Assembly (NCBI GenBank): GCA_019454045.1
Contig: SKCR01017762.1
Span: 22,929 to 86,928 of the forward strand
From: Zanthoxylum bungeanum
Taxonomy: Eukaryota; Streptophyta; Magnoliopsida; Sapindales; Rutaceae
Reading direction: 5' to 3'
Length of the DNA stretch: 64,000 nucleotides
In this document: piece by piece, positions 12,220-23,286 of the stretch
How the letters are laid out: the number at the start of each line of letters is the position of its first letter
Numbering within the stretch: the stretch's first letter is position 1
The notes under the pieces: model-generated
Database searches by the model: none
The model's input: the letters and a program-made list of their open reading frames with translations, nothing else
What the model was told of the DNA's origin: nothing
Translations under genes and position numbers: made by a program

Positions 12220-12871
12220 ATGGAAGCCACTTTAAGAAGACGAGTTGTAAATATATGTGTTTTGCGGTACTAATGTTGGTTCTAAGCCAGAGTTCGTTGA
12301 GGCAACACATGAATTGGGTAGAGTCATTTCTGAAAGGAATATGCACCTAGTATATGGTGGTGGCAATCTTGGACTAATGGGGATCGTTTCAAGAGCTGTA
12401 AAGGAAGGAGGCAGTCAAGTCTTGGGAATCATCCCAAAACCTTTGGCAGAGGTGAATCTTATAGGACCATCAAACGGAGAGGAACTAATCGTTCCAGGTA
12501 TGTCTGAACGACAGGTGGAAATGATTAACCGTGCTGATGCTTTTATTGCTTTGCCATGAGGCTTGGGTACGATGGAGGAAATTGTTACAGTGCTATCTTG
12601 GGCGAACATGAATATACACCAGAAACCAATTGGATGGTTTAACGCTGATGGATTTTATGATTTTCTTTGTGTGTTTCTTGATGATGCCCGGAGGAATGGG
12701 TTCGTGTCAAAACTTGTAAAAGATATACTCTTTACTTCCAGAACTGCCCATGATTTAATTGACCAAATTTTAGCCTTTGAACCACAAATTAACCATATCA
12801 TTTCCAAGATTAATTGGTCTGATAATGATCGTGGTAAAAAACATCGGATAAATCTAGATCTTAACCTTTAA
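12220..12871 (+). pseudogene. Processed pseudogene of LOG (cytokinin riboside 5'-monophosphate phosphoribohydrolase)
   Basis: LOG enzymes release active cytokinin bases from their nucleotides. The ATG at 12220 opens a basic N-terminus; after NICV a 2-base loss shifts the frame, and the body continues from FCGTNVG (~12257). Family landmarks follow: LVYGGGNLGLMG (~12349-12384) and the catalytic loop reading P-stop-G-L-G-T-M-E-E, where the first Gly codon of PGGxGTxxE has become TGA at 12557-12559. The frame then runs unbroken to TAA at 12869-12871 and ends in LDLNL, an EAR-like pattern. Total length (~217 codons) equals a normal LOG protein with no introns, although plant LOG genes normally have several, so this is most simply a retrocopy. 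It sits immediately upstream of a Tat-type gypsy 3' UTR. Confidence 0.85.
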
Positions 12872-12939
12872 TTTTCTTTTTAGATGTAGAATTTCAGCTA
12901 ACCATGTAATTTTTCTAAACTCTTCTTCTACTTTTTAAG

Positions 12940-14272
12940 ACATTGAGGACAATGTCTCATTTAGGTTTGGGGGAGGGGAATAGTTGACTAGTATCTTGTT
13001 TTTATTTTTATTTTTCGATTTTTAGTCAAAAATTTAAAAAAAAAAATTAAAAAAAAATAAAATTATTTTAGAAAAAATTAAAAATATTTTTTGTTTTTAT
13101 GTTTTTAACTTGACTAATCAGGTGAAATTTGTGTGAGATAGTTGTGTAAGGAATTTCAACTCCTGAGAAGTATCTCAACCTATTTCGTAACAAATTAATT
13201 TTTGTTTATTTCCTTTTGAATTATTTAATTTGTGAATTCTCCATAATACTGACTAAATTGGATCTTCATATGCTCAGTTAACAGATATTATCAACATGCA
13301 TAGTAACATACGACCATGAATTGTAAGTGAAAAGTTTATAATATTCAGTGCTCTAGTTTAATTGGTGGAAGCATATAAAAAAGCAATGGAAAAAAAAATC
13401 ACATCTGAGATCCGAGTAATTAAGTCCATAGAGGTGTTTTAACACCTAGTGCCCTAAAACCAACTGGCTTGGGAGTCACTGGCCCAAAGCTCGCTACATG
13501 GATTGAAGATGTTGTTAAAAAAAGAAGATATATATGAAATCCAAGTAATTAAGTCTGTAAGGGTGTCTTAACACCTAGTGCCCTAAAGCCAACTGGCTTA
13601 GGAGTCACTGGCCCAAAGCTCGCTACATGGTTTGAAGATGTTATAAATAAATAAATAAATAAAAAATATCTGAAATCCGAGTAATTAAGTCTGTAAGGGT
13701 GTCTTAACACCTAGTGCCCTAAAGCCAACTGGCTTGGGAGTCACTGGCCCAAAGCTCGCTACATGGATTGAAGATGTTATAAATAAATAAATAATCCATT
13801 ACCAAAAAAGGTGTCAATTCTGATATAATTTTAGGACAAAAATATTACTCTCTTTTCAACTACACTTATGAATATTGTGGGCATAATGATTTGATTAATA
13901 CATTGTTTGTTGTGTATATAAAGAATGGTAAAAATAATCGGAGAATTTACTTATTTGGTAATTTAGAAAGAAAGAAAACAACTATTAACTTGGATAAGAC
14001 GTTTCACTTGTTTAGTCACTCACTTGTTTATTCTCTTTTCTCTTGTCTTTTTGCTTTTGTATGCATTAGATTGATGTTTGTAGGTATCGTCACTGCAAGC
14101 CCTCACGAGACCACAACTCGTCCACTAGGGACACCTAGAGGTTTAAAGGCTTGTTGCATACGCTAAATACAACTGTGATCCCTACGAAAGTGGCTTAGTT
14201 TAATTTTAATTGTTTATTGTATTTTATTTTATTGTTTTGCTCGAGGACTAGCAAAATGTTAGGTTTGGGGTG
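12940..14272 (+). other. 3' UTR of a Tat-type Ty3/gypsy element
   Basis: Begins with the cattgaggacaatgtc...gtttgggggagggg signature common between the last ORF and 3' LTR of Tat/Athila-type plant elements and ends with the polypurine-like gtttggggtg just before the LTR. It contains poly(A/T) runs at 13030-13100, the tandem repeats at 13405-13800, and a segment at 14080-14190 (gcaagccctcacgag...cctacgaaagtg) that recurs at 19085-19185, showing two relatives of one family. No pol coding sequence is visible upstream. Confidence 0.6.
13405..13800 (+). repeat. Three tandem ~130-bp units in a Tat-type 3' UTR
   Basis: Units start near 13405, 13534 and 13671. Each carries gatccgagtaattaagtc, an inverted repeat around ggtgt...acacc, gccctaaa.ccaactggctt, and gtcactggcccaaagctcg, closing with gaagatgtt and an (aaat)n linker. 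The units differ by a few substitutions and linker length. Tandem repeats at this position are known from Tat/Ogre-lineage elements and can seed satellite DNA. Confidence 0.9.
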
Positions 14273-16152
14273 TGATGAGCGTAAAATATATCAATATTAC
14301 CGCCCATTTTACTTAATATTTTGTATAGTTTCTCGAGTTTTATGAACGTTTTGATGTGTTTTAGTTCATTTTACAGATAAAATAAAATCGGGACTTAATG
14401 GAATCAATCAGGATGAAATGTGGAACAAATAAAGGCAAAAATTGGACTTGACATTTTGATTTTGGAGATTGGAAACTTGAATTGGCGTTCTAACGAAGTA
14501 CAATTTCGGAAATTCCAACTTTACGCAATTGTCGTATTTTGGCCATAACGTTTTACTCCGATATCAGATTGGGGTGATTTAAGTTCCAAATTAAAGAAGA
14601 CTCAAAGATCTAACACTTTGAAGTTCATAATAATTTCAAATTCTGAAGTTTCCATGAACGATATTGATAAAATATCCGTAAGTGTGTTATGTGTAATTAT
14701 TAAAGTCATTTTCAAAACAAAAATAATAATAAAATAAAAAATAAAAATTGTCAAACGTGGATGATTTGGTGCCATGTTTGGTGGAGCAATTGGTGGAGAA
14801 ATTGGTGGAAGCCTTTAGATTTGCCAATAAATACCAAACTAAACTTTGTAAATTTTTCATGCTTTCTTTGGAGGAATTTCTCCATGAAAACCTAAAGGAA
14901 AGTGTCTTGTATATTTATTTAAGTTTTCTTGTATTTTCTTTTTATTTAATTAATAAAGTTTTGTATGTTTTCATTTACAGCATGAGCAGGTAATCTCATT
15001 CTGCTGGGGTGACAATGTAATACTTTTAATATAATAAATTAAAGTAATCTCCCTTATTTTAATTAAAATTTGGATTTATTAGTTACCGCCTATATGGCCG
15101 GTTTAGGTGACAACCTTATTTACCGCCTATATGGTCGGTTTTATATTCCAGACGCAGTTTCCGCCTATATGGTCAGTTTAGGTAATAACTTTGTTACCGC
15201 CTATATGGTCGGTTGGAATTAATTGAGACAAATGGAATTTCCGCCTTTATTGTCTGGTTAAATATAATTAATTAATCGGTAAACATTGACAATAAGGGAG
15301 ATTTCTAATTTTGAAATATCAAAAGTGGATCCTTTAACCCCATAATTTTCTTTCATTATTGTAATTTTACTTTTATTTATTTTCAAGTTATTTTTTATGA
15401 TGTTTTGTTTAATTAAGTTTGTAGTAATCCTAGGTATGTATCGTAGCTAAATACATAATATATGGGTGTGATGAATTCCAATATCACCAGTTTATAAGTT
15501 GGTTATTTTATGCCTTGGGTAATATATTGGTTTATTTATTGAGTCTTAGTCTTAATGCTTCTTGTTAACTGGCCATTAATAAGATTGATTTGGTAAACTT
15601 AAAATTAACTTGACGGAGGAATTTTAGGTTTCAGCCTTAGCCTTAATAGCACACGATCTCCCTTAAGGATTAGTTACCCCTTAATAGATTTCCTTCCAAG
15701 ATGGACATATACCTGTCGGGTGGGGGTAGCCATAATTGGAACTTAATCTTAATGAATTCAGGTAATTTGATTAACATAGACATATGATTAATTAGGCTAC
15801 ACTGGGTATTTGCATCTGACCATCGATAGAGGCTTTTGCATAATTTCGTGTCCCAGGTTAATAAACCAATATATTACACAAACATGAGATAACCACTTCA
15901 TCTTTAAGAGATATTGGAATGATTCACAACCCTAGATAGTTTAATAATATTGAATTTTCCTTTAATTTACATTCGTACTATTTTATTTACTTGTTTTAGT
16001 TTAAAATCAACATCCAATCAACAACCAATATATTAGATACTCGTAAACATTTGGCTTCATAAATTAATAGCTTAGGTATTAAGTCCTCGTGGGATCGATA
16101 CTTTTTATACTACTTGAGCGATACTTGTGCTTGCGTTATACGTGTGTGATCA
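14273..16152 (+). repeat. Tat-type Ty3/gypsy LTR (about 1.9 kb)
   Basis: Starts with TGATGAGC right after a purine-rich tract and ends near a TGATCA preceded by the gtcctcgtgggatcgatact...tactacttg block that typically lies just inside the 3' end of such LTRs. The end at 16152 is approximate. No primer site follows, so this reads as a 3' or solo LTR. It encloses the hairpin repeats at 15083-15259. Confidence 0.65.
15083..15259 (+). repeat. Five copies of an ACCGCCTATATGG-type motif
   Basis: Copies of taccgcctatatggtcggtt start at 15083, 15121, 15159, 15195 and 15239, spaced 36-44 bases. Each can fold as ACCGCC paired with GG-CGGT around a short TATAT loop with one bulged base. The fifth copy is degenerate (ccgcctttattgtctgg). 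Confidence 0.85.
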
Positions 16153-16159
16153 CGCCGAT

Positions 16160-16712
16160 CATCTTGCATGATTTTTTTTATTTAATGTAATGAAATATTT
16201 TATGTAATAAAATATTAATTATATATATATAATAATAATTTTAATTTAATTTTTCATTTTTTAATTTAAAAAATAAATATTATTAAAATTTATTTGTAAT
16301 TATAAATAATTACATATATATTTTAATAATATTTTATTTTTTAATAATTTTAAATATATTTAGCGTCACCGCTAAATGTCTGTATTAATCGTCGACAGCA
16401 CAAATATCGACGCTAATAATTATTCACATTTAGCAACTGTAAAAGTCCACGATATTTAGCGTCACATATGCTTGTCGACGTAGAATTGTCCACTTTCTAC
16501 GCCATCGTATATCAGTTTCAACGACAACAACCGGCGATGCAGAGTTGAATATTTAACATCGCCGAAGCTTTCTCAATACTAAAACTTTCATCGGCCGGCC
16601 TTTAGCATCCAGTTTCTACTTCGCCATCTTTCGATGCCAAAAATATTAGCGTCGACTTTTATCTCTTTTAACATCAAAGTTTGGCGATGTTGAAAATCAT
16701 ATTCTTGTAGTG
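16160..16712. mobile_element. CACTA (EnSpm)-like terminal region
   Basis: The right edge TTCTTGTAGTG at 16702-16712 is the inverted form of the CACTACAAGAA terminus of plant CACTA elements. The 330 bases before it are crowded with short sub-terminal motifs (gcgtcgac, ggcgatg, gccgaag, tagcgtc) in both orientations, as expected for transposase-binding arrays. The opposite CACTA end is not visible, so the left boundary, in AT-rich sequence after the Tat LTR, is a guess. 16713-17025 holds nothing recognisable. Confidence 0.55.
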
Positions 16713-17025
16713 AAATACGTTTTCATTAAGTAATGATGGATTCATATTATCTGGGCTATTGAAGGAAAATCATAAGTGACCATAGAGCTTAAACGTTAGA
16801 GATCTAAATTCTTATATTGTGCATAATACGGACCACTGTAGGACTGGCCAAATTATATACATGAGTGAGTAGTCTTCCAGGCTTCATTGCTTGTTGTGTA
16901 TTTCGTAGTTAATTTTAATTTTATGAAAATGATCAATATATATAATAGTGCACATAAAAATGCACATAATTGAAAATTATAATTTATTTGTCTTGTAGTA
17001 AATAGTTTTTTTTTAATAGTTGTGT

Positions 17026-17165
17026 GTAATATGGTGTGCATTTTTATGTGTACATATTATTACTCTAATTTTATTAGTTTCTTCGAGAAATGAGTTGTTT
17101 GTTGTTCTATATATGAGTGGGAGTCTTCTATCCTTATCGATTATTTTTAATTTGTTTCATTGTTT
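17026..17165 (+). repeat. Left copy of a ~140-bp duplication (see 33836-33985)
   Basis: Shares cggtgtgca/tggtgtgca, tactctaattt, gtttcttcgagaaatgagttg, tttgttgttctatatat and atttttaatttgtttcat with 33836-33985, in the same orientation and order. A further partial copy of tgtttgttctatatatgagtg at 17160-17181 abuts gypsy fragment C1. Confidence 0.75.
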
Positions 17166-17181
17166 GTTCTATATATGAGTG

Positions 17182-17965
17182 CTGCTGGTAATTGACTTTC
17201 CAGGGCAGCTTCCAACTGGTATTCCCCTTTAGGTATTCTAGCAGTATTCCCTTTTTCATGATTGCCTTTATCTGTCGATATGGAATTTTGCATTTGGCAG
17301 TGGTGTTCCCTATGTCCCTGTGAAATTCACAGTACAACCCCTTATTGCGGAATTCATCTGGTCCTTTCATCGGTTGTGGTTCCCTTAGCATACCCGAATC
17401 CCTTATATTGTGGAAGATTTGTTATTGTGGGATGGTGAACTAATACAACAGTCCATTATCTTCTCATTTAGGCTCTGAAACATTTCTTTAGACTTTTTAA
17501 GCATCTCTTGAGGCACTTACCTCTCTTCGTTCATCTTGCGGTCTCCTCTTCTTTGGATTCTAACCTTGCTCGTCGTCTATCCTATTTTTTTGGCTACCTA
17601 TGTCTACAATTATAATAGCAGCAACTAGGGACATTCTGGACTTGTTCTCCGTCACCTTCAGCAAGCCATCTGCTCTGGTCCATACCTCTGGCGCGACTTC
17701 ATATATCTAAGCTTTCAGCATATGGTTTTCTTATTGTATGGCTTGCATATATTCATGAAATTATTATTTCATTAATTCCATTACTGCTATAGCCTAGTGG
17801 CTTTGTTATTCCATCTGTTTCATCATTTCTTGCATCATTGTTGTGACATCCGCTATAGGCTTCAGATAAATGGAAACTTCATCTTCTTGGTAAACAACCG
17901 AAGCAGAGATTCGATTCCTTGTTCCTAGGGACGATTCTTGTTTTCCTCGATTGAGTAGTTCCGTA
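17182..17965 (-). pseudogene. Gypsy gag fragment C1
   Basis: On the minus strand it matches C2 (22448-23255) closely. The readable part at 17134-17391 contains YCEFHRDIGNTTAKC, the Cys/His knuckle variant typical of plant Ty3/gypsy Gag proteins (CxxHxxxHxxxxC, here with Asn in place of the second His), followed by KGILLEYLKG. Further upstream in the element sense the frame is broken by several stops, and the main capsid region is not recognisable. It is flanked on its upstream side by the primer-site region and LTR at 17985-18620. Confidence 0.65.
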
Positions 17966-17984
17966 GACACATCTTTTCATCTCG

Positions 17985-18620
17985 TTACTTTTTCACAGAC
18001 GGCGCAAATTGCTTGTGCAATTAACTTCACAATAATAGAATTAAAATAAGAATATAGAAGTTGATCAAAGGTACTTTGTTATTTCTTGAATATCAAAAGG
18101 TCTATTCCCTTTCTCACAATTCTCTTACTATTTATAATACTCTATTTTAAGGAAAATAAACTGACAACAGTTACATTCCATTCATATTTTCCATTAACTG
18201 GCCCTTACATATTCTAGACAGTTGTCTAGCTTAAAGAAACAGAACGTAATTAATTAACTGTCCTCTTTGTTATTTCTGCGATTCCCATAAGGAATGAGCT
18301 GATATTTCAGGCTGATTCCTTGTGTGATCCTTGCTTGCCTCCTTAGGGGCAAGTCTGAAGCGAATGGTCTGTCGTCAGACTCTGAAGGGAGGCTCTGAAA
18401 TTAAGTTCTGATGGAAGGTTTTGAAGTTAGGCTCCAATGGAGGGTCCTGAAATCAGACTCTGACCCAAGACCCTGAAGCTTGATCATGATAGGAAGCCCT
18501 AGAGTCAGACTCTGACGGGAAACTCTAGAGTCAGACTCTGATATTGTTTAGGCTCTGTCGGTAGACACTGAGTTTAGAGTCTGAAGGTAGTTGTTGACAT
18601 CAGATTCTGAAATTAGTCCA
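17985..18620 (-). repeat. Primer-site region and LTR of gypsy fragment C1
   Basis: On the minus strand the gcgccgtctgtg sequence (17993-18008) is the GGCGCCGTCTGTGGG-type junction seen just inside plant gypsy 5' LTRs. Beyond it, 18010-18620 matches 23287-23674 plus 33551-33800 (C2), including an array of degenerate ctctgaag/tcagactctga motifs from 18355 to 18610. The outer end is uncertain, since similarity stops at tatttc near 18634. Confidence 0.65.
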
Positions 18621-18634
18621 CACATCATATTTCG

Positions 18635-19278
18635 ATAAGCGTGAAGCTACCCATGGGCGAGTGTTAAGACCAGAATAAGGAGAAATGCTACCTTAAATGG
18701 TAGGTGTGTTGAAAAAAATGAAAAAAAGGAAAAAGAAGGAAAAAAACCATACCATACTGAGCAAAGAAATGCAATTACAGAGTACTTTTGAGATATCTAG
18801 GTTGGTTTGACCTATCAGATCTCAATTTTTGAGACGAAATTATTGAGTTGGCTTACTTAAGAGTCGAGCTGTGAATGAACTCTTACACACACACACACTG
18901 TGAGTCTGGCTTAGATACAAAAACTTGGATTTAAGTTGCATTGAGTACTTTAAAGGTTCTCTGATTTCATTAGTAGGCATTCTTTGAGGAAAATATTATG
19001 TATAACTATCGGGACTATTTTATTTTATTTTATTATTTTTGTATGATTACATGTGTGTGAATGACTTTTGTGGGTCTCGTCGCTGCAAGCCCTCACAAGA
19101 CTATAACACGTCCACTACGGTCGCCTAGGGGTTTAAAAGCTTGTTGCATACGCTAAATGCAATCGTGATCCCTACGAAAGTGACCTAGCTAATTATGCTA
19201 TTTGTGTTTGATTATTTTTATTTAGTTTTTATTTTGACTTTTGCTCAAGATTATCAAAATCTTAAGTTTTGAGATGTT
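18635..19278 (+). other. 3' UTR of a second Tat-type gypsy element
   Basis: Non-coding. Positions 19085-19185 (gcaagccctcac...cctacgaaagtg) repeat the segment at 14095-14190, and the tract ends with agttttgagatgttt just before an LTR start at 19279. A short CA run lies at 18882-18898. Pol is absent; the left edge abuts C1. Confidence 0.55.
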
Positions 19279-20587
19279 TGATAAGTGCGGTTTATACTCA
19301 CATATTCAGGCATTCTTAACTTACTATTTTGTTAGGTTTCGTGTCATTTATTGTATTTTATAGTTTGTTTTATGTTTTATTGATAGGAAGCATTGGAACA
19401 AGGATCTTAGAGCAATCGTACGTGTTTTGGGACCTTACGGATGCAACGGAAGCATGCGGGAAAATATAAAATGCAGAAAACCCTAATCCTGAAAAATAGG
19501 ATGGTGTTGCGGTGCCACTTTTGGCGCGACGCCTCCTCAGGATGCCAACATAGTGATTTGCCGAGAGTTAGGCATCGTGACACTAATTCCGGCATCGCGA
19601 CGCTGCAACAGGAGCCCAGAATCTTCATAATTTACTATTTTACATGCACAAAGACTCCAAGACTTTCCTATAAATATAGAGGCTCATCCAAAACCCTAAA
19701 TAGGAGGCTAACACAACTCAAGAGTTTAAGAAATTTTTTTTACAGAGATCCAAAGAGAAATATTGAAGAGCAACAAGAGGAGACGAATGCGGTGACGTCC
19801 GAAGACGAAGGGATTCGATTCGGGTTTAATCTTCTAGTTTATTTATTTAACTCTAATGATTAATATTAGATTTATGACCATGATTTCATTGTTTTATTAT
19901 TTGGTCATGAACTAAATTTATTATTCTAGAGGATGATGTAGTCAATGTTTGAAACTATGTGTTGTTTGCCAATTTGATTTTTATGAAGTTTTAATTCAGT
20001 TTATTATATTCTTTTGCATTCAATGCTTTTTGTTTGTTGGCCACAAATTAAGATGATGAATGTTTATAATCTATCGCTCGGGAGAGAGGGATTTTGAATA
20101 GGATCTAGAGAATATAACTTAGGAGATTTGTAAAGTTCGGAAGAATCTATAATCTCTTCGAAGTCATTAACAAAGAATCACAGAGAGTAATGAATTGTTA
20201 ATTACTAAATTTTTATAGGGATATTGAAGTTTGTAATTGTTAACATATTCTCTCGGCACTTGGGAGAGGGAGTTAGAATAATTTAGGATTCTTGACTTAT
20301 AAATAATGCATCTGAATAAGAATTGAATGATATGACAAATACATAGGGGATAATTAGGTGAAATCGGACTCTAGAATCTCTCTTATCTTGGATTCTCTTT
20401 ATCAAAACGTTTTTTTTCTTAATTATTTAGTTTTTAATCTAAATTTAATTACTTTCTAAATAAAGTTAGGTTTACTAATTATAGTACTTAGTGTGAGTTG
20501 AATACAATCCTTGTAGGTTTGATACTCTTTCACTTATCTTTATTAAATCTTGACACCGTACACTTGTGGTACGATATAAAATATCAC
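19279..20587 (+). repeat. Second Tat-type gypsy LTR (about 1.3 kb)
   Basis: Begins TGATAAGTGC directly after the purine-biased tract. It contains a TATA box at 19669, and near its end aatacaatccttgtaggtttgatact, the position where this LTR type carries its conserved block. The end near 20587 is approximate. A 140-codon open frame at 19441-19863 lies wholly inside it and is not protein-like. Confidence 0.6.
19669..19680 (+). promoter_or_regulatory. Putative TATA box of the second Tat LTR
   Basis: TATAAATATAGA after cctt, followed by gaggctcatccaaaaccc, a typical plant LTR promoter layout about 390 bases into the LTR. Confidence 0.55.
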
Positions 20588-21263
20588 AACAACTCATGAT
20601 GTTGCTAGGACTGGTGGGGCCCTGCATCTCTATGTATTTTCCTATGGTTCTGACAATGGCTTGCTGAATCGGTCCTGATCCTGGTATACTGGTTCTGATC
20701 TTGTCTTTGCCAGTGCGGTCCTGACCCAACATACGGGTTCTCATTATATCCTTCTACCATGATCTCGACTTCATGTCAGCTCCTGAATTGGCTTGGATAT
20801 TCACACCCTGACCCGACTGTGAAATTCAGGTCCTGACATTCATGCCCTGATATTTACATTTGAATCAGGTCCTGATAATTGCATCTGATTCGGGTCTTGA
20901 TATGCATACAATCTCTTGAACTTATCTTCTTGTACCATTATATAACGTCTAGTTAGCTATCACGTTATCATACCTAGTCAGCTGCCACATCATAAGTTTG
21001 ACGACCAATAAATCAACACTTGCTCAAAACTTCAGCTAGGATTTAATCTTTCTGTATTTGGTCTTCACTCTTTCGGGTTTTTCTTCCTTACACCAGCTTT
21101 TGATATGATTTTCAAGCCATGATGGGTCTCTCGACCATGTATCATGTTCTTATCTCGAATTTTTAGGCTCTGACAGGTTCTTCTACTATATGTCATGTTT
21201 TATCTGTGGTTGTCTACCTTGTCAAACATTGACAAATTATTCCCTCTTTGAACTTGGCGCTCG
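20588..21263. other. Unassigned non-coding stretch rich in tcctgac/tcctgat
   Basis: No coding signal. Scattered ggtcctgat, ctgacattc and gtcctgaat words and two partial units resembling the following array (near 21118 and 21171) suggest it is a decayed outer part of the same repeat. Confidence 0.45.
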
Positions 21264-22110
21264 GGATTTTCATACTCTGATAGGCTTTTCTACTAGCTAT
21301 CAGAGGATTCTTCCCTCATCATACCCTGTTAGGCATTTCCTCTTTGAGTATGACAATTAGAAGCTTCATGTTCTGACACAAGTTTTTTTACCATGCGTCA
21401 GGATCTTCGTCAGACCCAAATAGACATTCCCTCTTGGGTCTGACGTTCAGAAACTCCATACTCTAATTGGATTTTCTGCCATACATCAGAGTCTTCTTTT
21501 ACTTATCGTCGGAACCTGATAGGCATTTCCTCTTTGGGTATGACATTATGCTCTAATGGGTTTTTTCTACTAGAAATCAGAGTATTCTTTTCTTATCAGG
21601 CCATGTTAGGCATTTATTCTTTGGGTCTGACTTCATGCTCTAATGGGTTGTCTTTCTTATAATGCATTAGAGTCTTCTTTTCTTGTCAGATCCTGTTAGA
21701 CATTTCCTTTTTGGGAATGGCTTCATGCTCTGATAGGTTTTCTTTTTTATCATGTATCAAAATCTTCTTTTACTTCTCGTCAGACCCTGATGGACATTTC
21801 CCCTTTGGGTATGCCTTCATGCTATGATGAGTTTTCTTTCTTATCATGCATTAAAGTCTTCTTTTCTCGCCAGAATTTGTTAGGCATTTCTTCTTTAGGT
21901 CTGATTTCATTCTCCAATAGGTTTTATTTTTTTACCGTGCATCAGAGTCTTCTTTTACTTCTCGTCAGACCCTGATAGGCATTTTCGCTTTGGGTCTAAC
22001 TTCATACTCTGATGGGTTTTCATTTTTACATGCATCAAAGTTTTCTTTTTCGTCAAACCCAGTTGTGCATTTCCTATTTGGGTCTTACATTCTGAGGGTT
22101 GGACGGGTAG
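21264..22110 (+). repeat. Nine tandem ~92-bp units, each with two inverted repeats
   Basis: Units begin near 21271, 21368, 21458, 21549, 21636, 21725, 21820, 21910 and 22005. Each contains, in order, ctctgatg-gggttttc, catcagagtcttc, gtcagaccctg-ataggcatttcc and ttgggtctgac. The first and second words pair with each other, as do the third and fourth. Best cases are unit 1 (CTCTGATAG at 21275-21283 with CTATCAGAG at 21297-21305) and unit 2 (CGTCAGACCCAA at 21408-21419 with TTGGGTCTGACG at 21434-21445). Partial units flank the array on both sides, to about 22170. No ORF. Confidence 0.85.
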
Positions 22111-22447
22111 TTAAACCATACGTCATGTTTCCTCCTTGGATTGTCAGGTACTGACGAGTTTTTCTACCATGCGTTTTACCTATCTTATTTTTTATATATA
22201 TTTTTTTCAAAAATGAAGGCAGAATAAAAACTGGTCAACCAGATAGTAATTATGTTTCATTTAAATTGAGAGAATATGGAAAAGTACAGTATTCTTACGC
22301 ATAGTATTTTTTTTAAGCATTTGTGTGCTCTATGTTCTGGGCACTGCCTTTCTATTTCTTATATTCAGGGCCTATAGGTTCTTTTCCCTATGTCCTGCTG
22401 CTTGGCGATGCCTCAGACTTCTGTTGGTCGCCTCTCTGGCTCTGGTG

Positions 22448-23255
22448 CTGCTGGTAATTGACTTTCCAAGACAGAGCCCCAGCTTCCAACTAGCTCTTCC
22501 CCTTTAGGTATTTCAGCAGTTTGCCCTTAGTCATGATCGCCTTTATTTATCGGTACCGATTTTTTGCATCTGGCAGTGGTGTGCCCTATGTCCCTGTAAA
22601 ATTCATTGTACAGCTCCTTATCACAGTCCTTTCATCAGTTGTGGTTCCCTTAGTAGACCCAGATCCCTTATTTTGTGCAAATTTTGTTCTTGTGGGAGGA
22701 TGAACACATATAAAAGTCTATTGTCTTCCCATTTTGGCCATTTAGGCTCTGAATCGTATGTCTGTACTTCTTCAGCATCTCTTGAGGCACTGACCTCTCT
22801 TATTTCATCTTGCGGTCTCCACTTCTTTGGATTTTGACCTTGCTCGTTCCCTTTCATGTTTCTTTGGCTACATTTGTCTACAATCGTAATCGTAGCAACT
22901 TGGGATATTATGAACCTGTTCTCTATCACCTTCAGCAAGTCTTTTGCTCTGGTATGTACCTCTGGCAAGGCCTCATAGATATGAGCTTTCAGTGCATATT
23001 TTTCTTCATGTATGACATGCACCTGTTCCTGAAACTGTTGTTTCATTACTTCCATTGCAGTTGTGCCTGACGGCTTTGGTTTTCTATATGTTTCATCATT
23101 TCGTGCATCATTGTTGTGACATCTGCTACAGGCATTAGATGGTTGGAAACTTCATCTTCTTGGTGAGCAGTCGAAACAGAGATTCTGGATTCCTTGTTCC
23201 TTGGAGCCATTCTTGTTTTCCTCAATTGAGTTAACTCCATAGACACAGTTTTTTT
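22448..23255 (-). pseudogene. Gypsy gag fragment C2
   Basis: Minus-strand open pieces at 23046-23246 (N-terminal part, with APRNKESR and a Met-rich TTMMHEMMKH stretch) and 22621-23055 (charged, ending LLREPQLMKG) join the Cys/His knuckle region near 22550. The order matches C1. The region is short for a gypsy Gag and the capsid core is not evident, so this may be a non-autonomous derivative. Several stops and frameshifts. Its upstream side carries the primer-site region at 23268-23286 and the LTR that element B has split. 22170-22447 holds low-complexity sequence only. Confidence 0.6.
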
Positions 23256-23286
23256 CTCGTTATTTTCCCACAGACGGCGTCAATTA

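Noticed and set aside
11564..12871. A single spliced gene joining the unknown ORF and the LOG copy
   Set aside because: LOG proteins do not carry such an N-terminal part, the LOG copy has its own ATG at 12220, and both frames are interrupted; kept as separate entries.
13405..13800. CRISPR-like array
   Set aside because: Three ~130-bp tandem units in a plant retroelement 3' UTR; unit and spacer sizes do not fit and the genome is nuclear.
18882..18898. CA microsatellite as a regulatory site
   Set aside because: Only a short run of eight or so dinucleotides, not distinguishable from ordinary low-complexity sequence.
19441..19863. 140-codon open frame on the plus strand
   Set aside because: Lies wholly inside a Tat-type LTR, spans its TATA box, and has no protein-like motifs.
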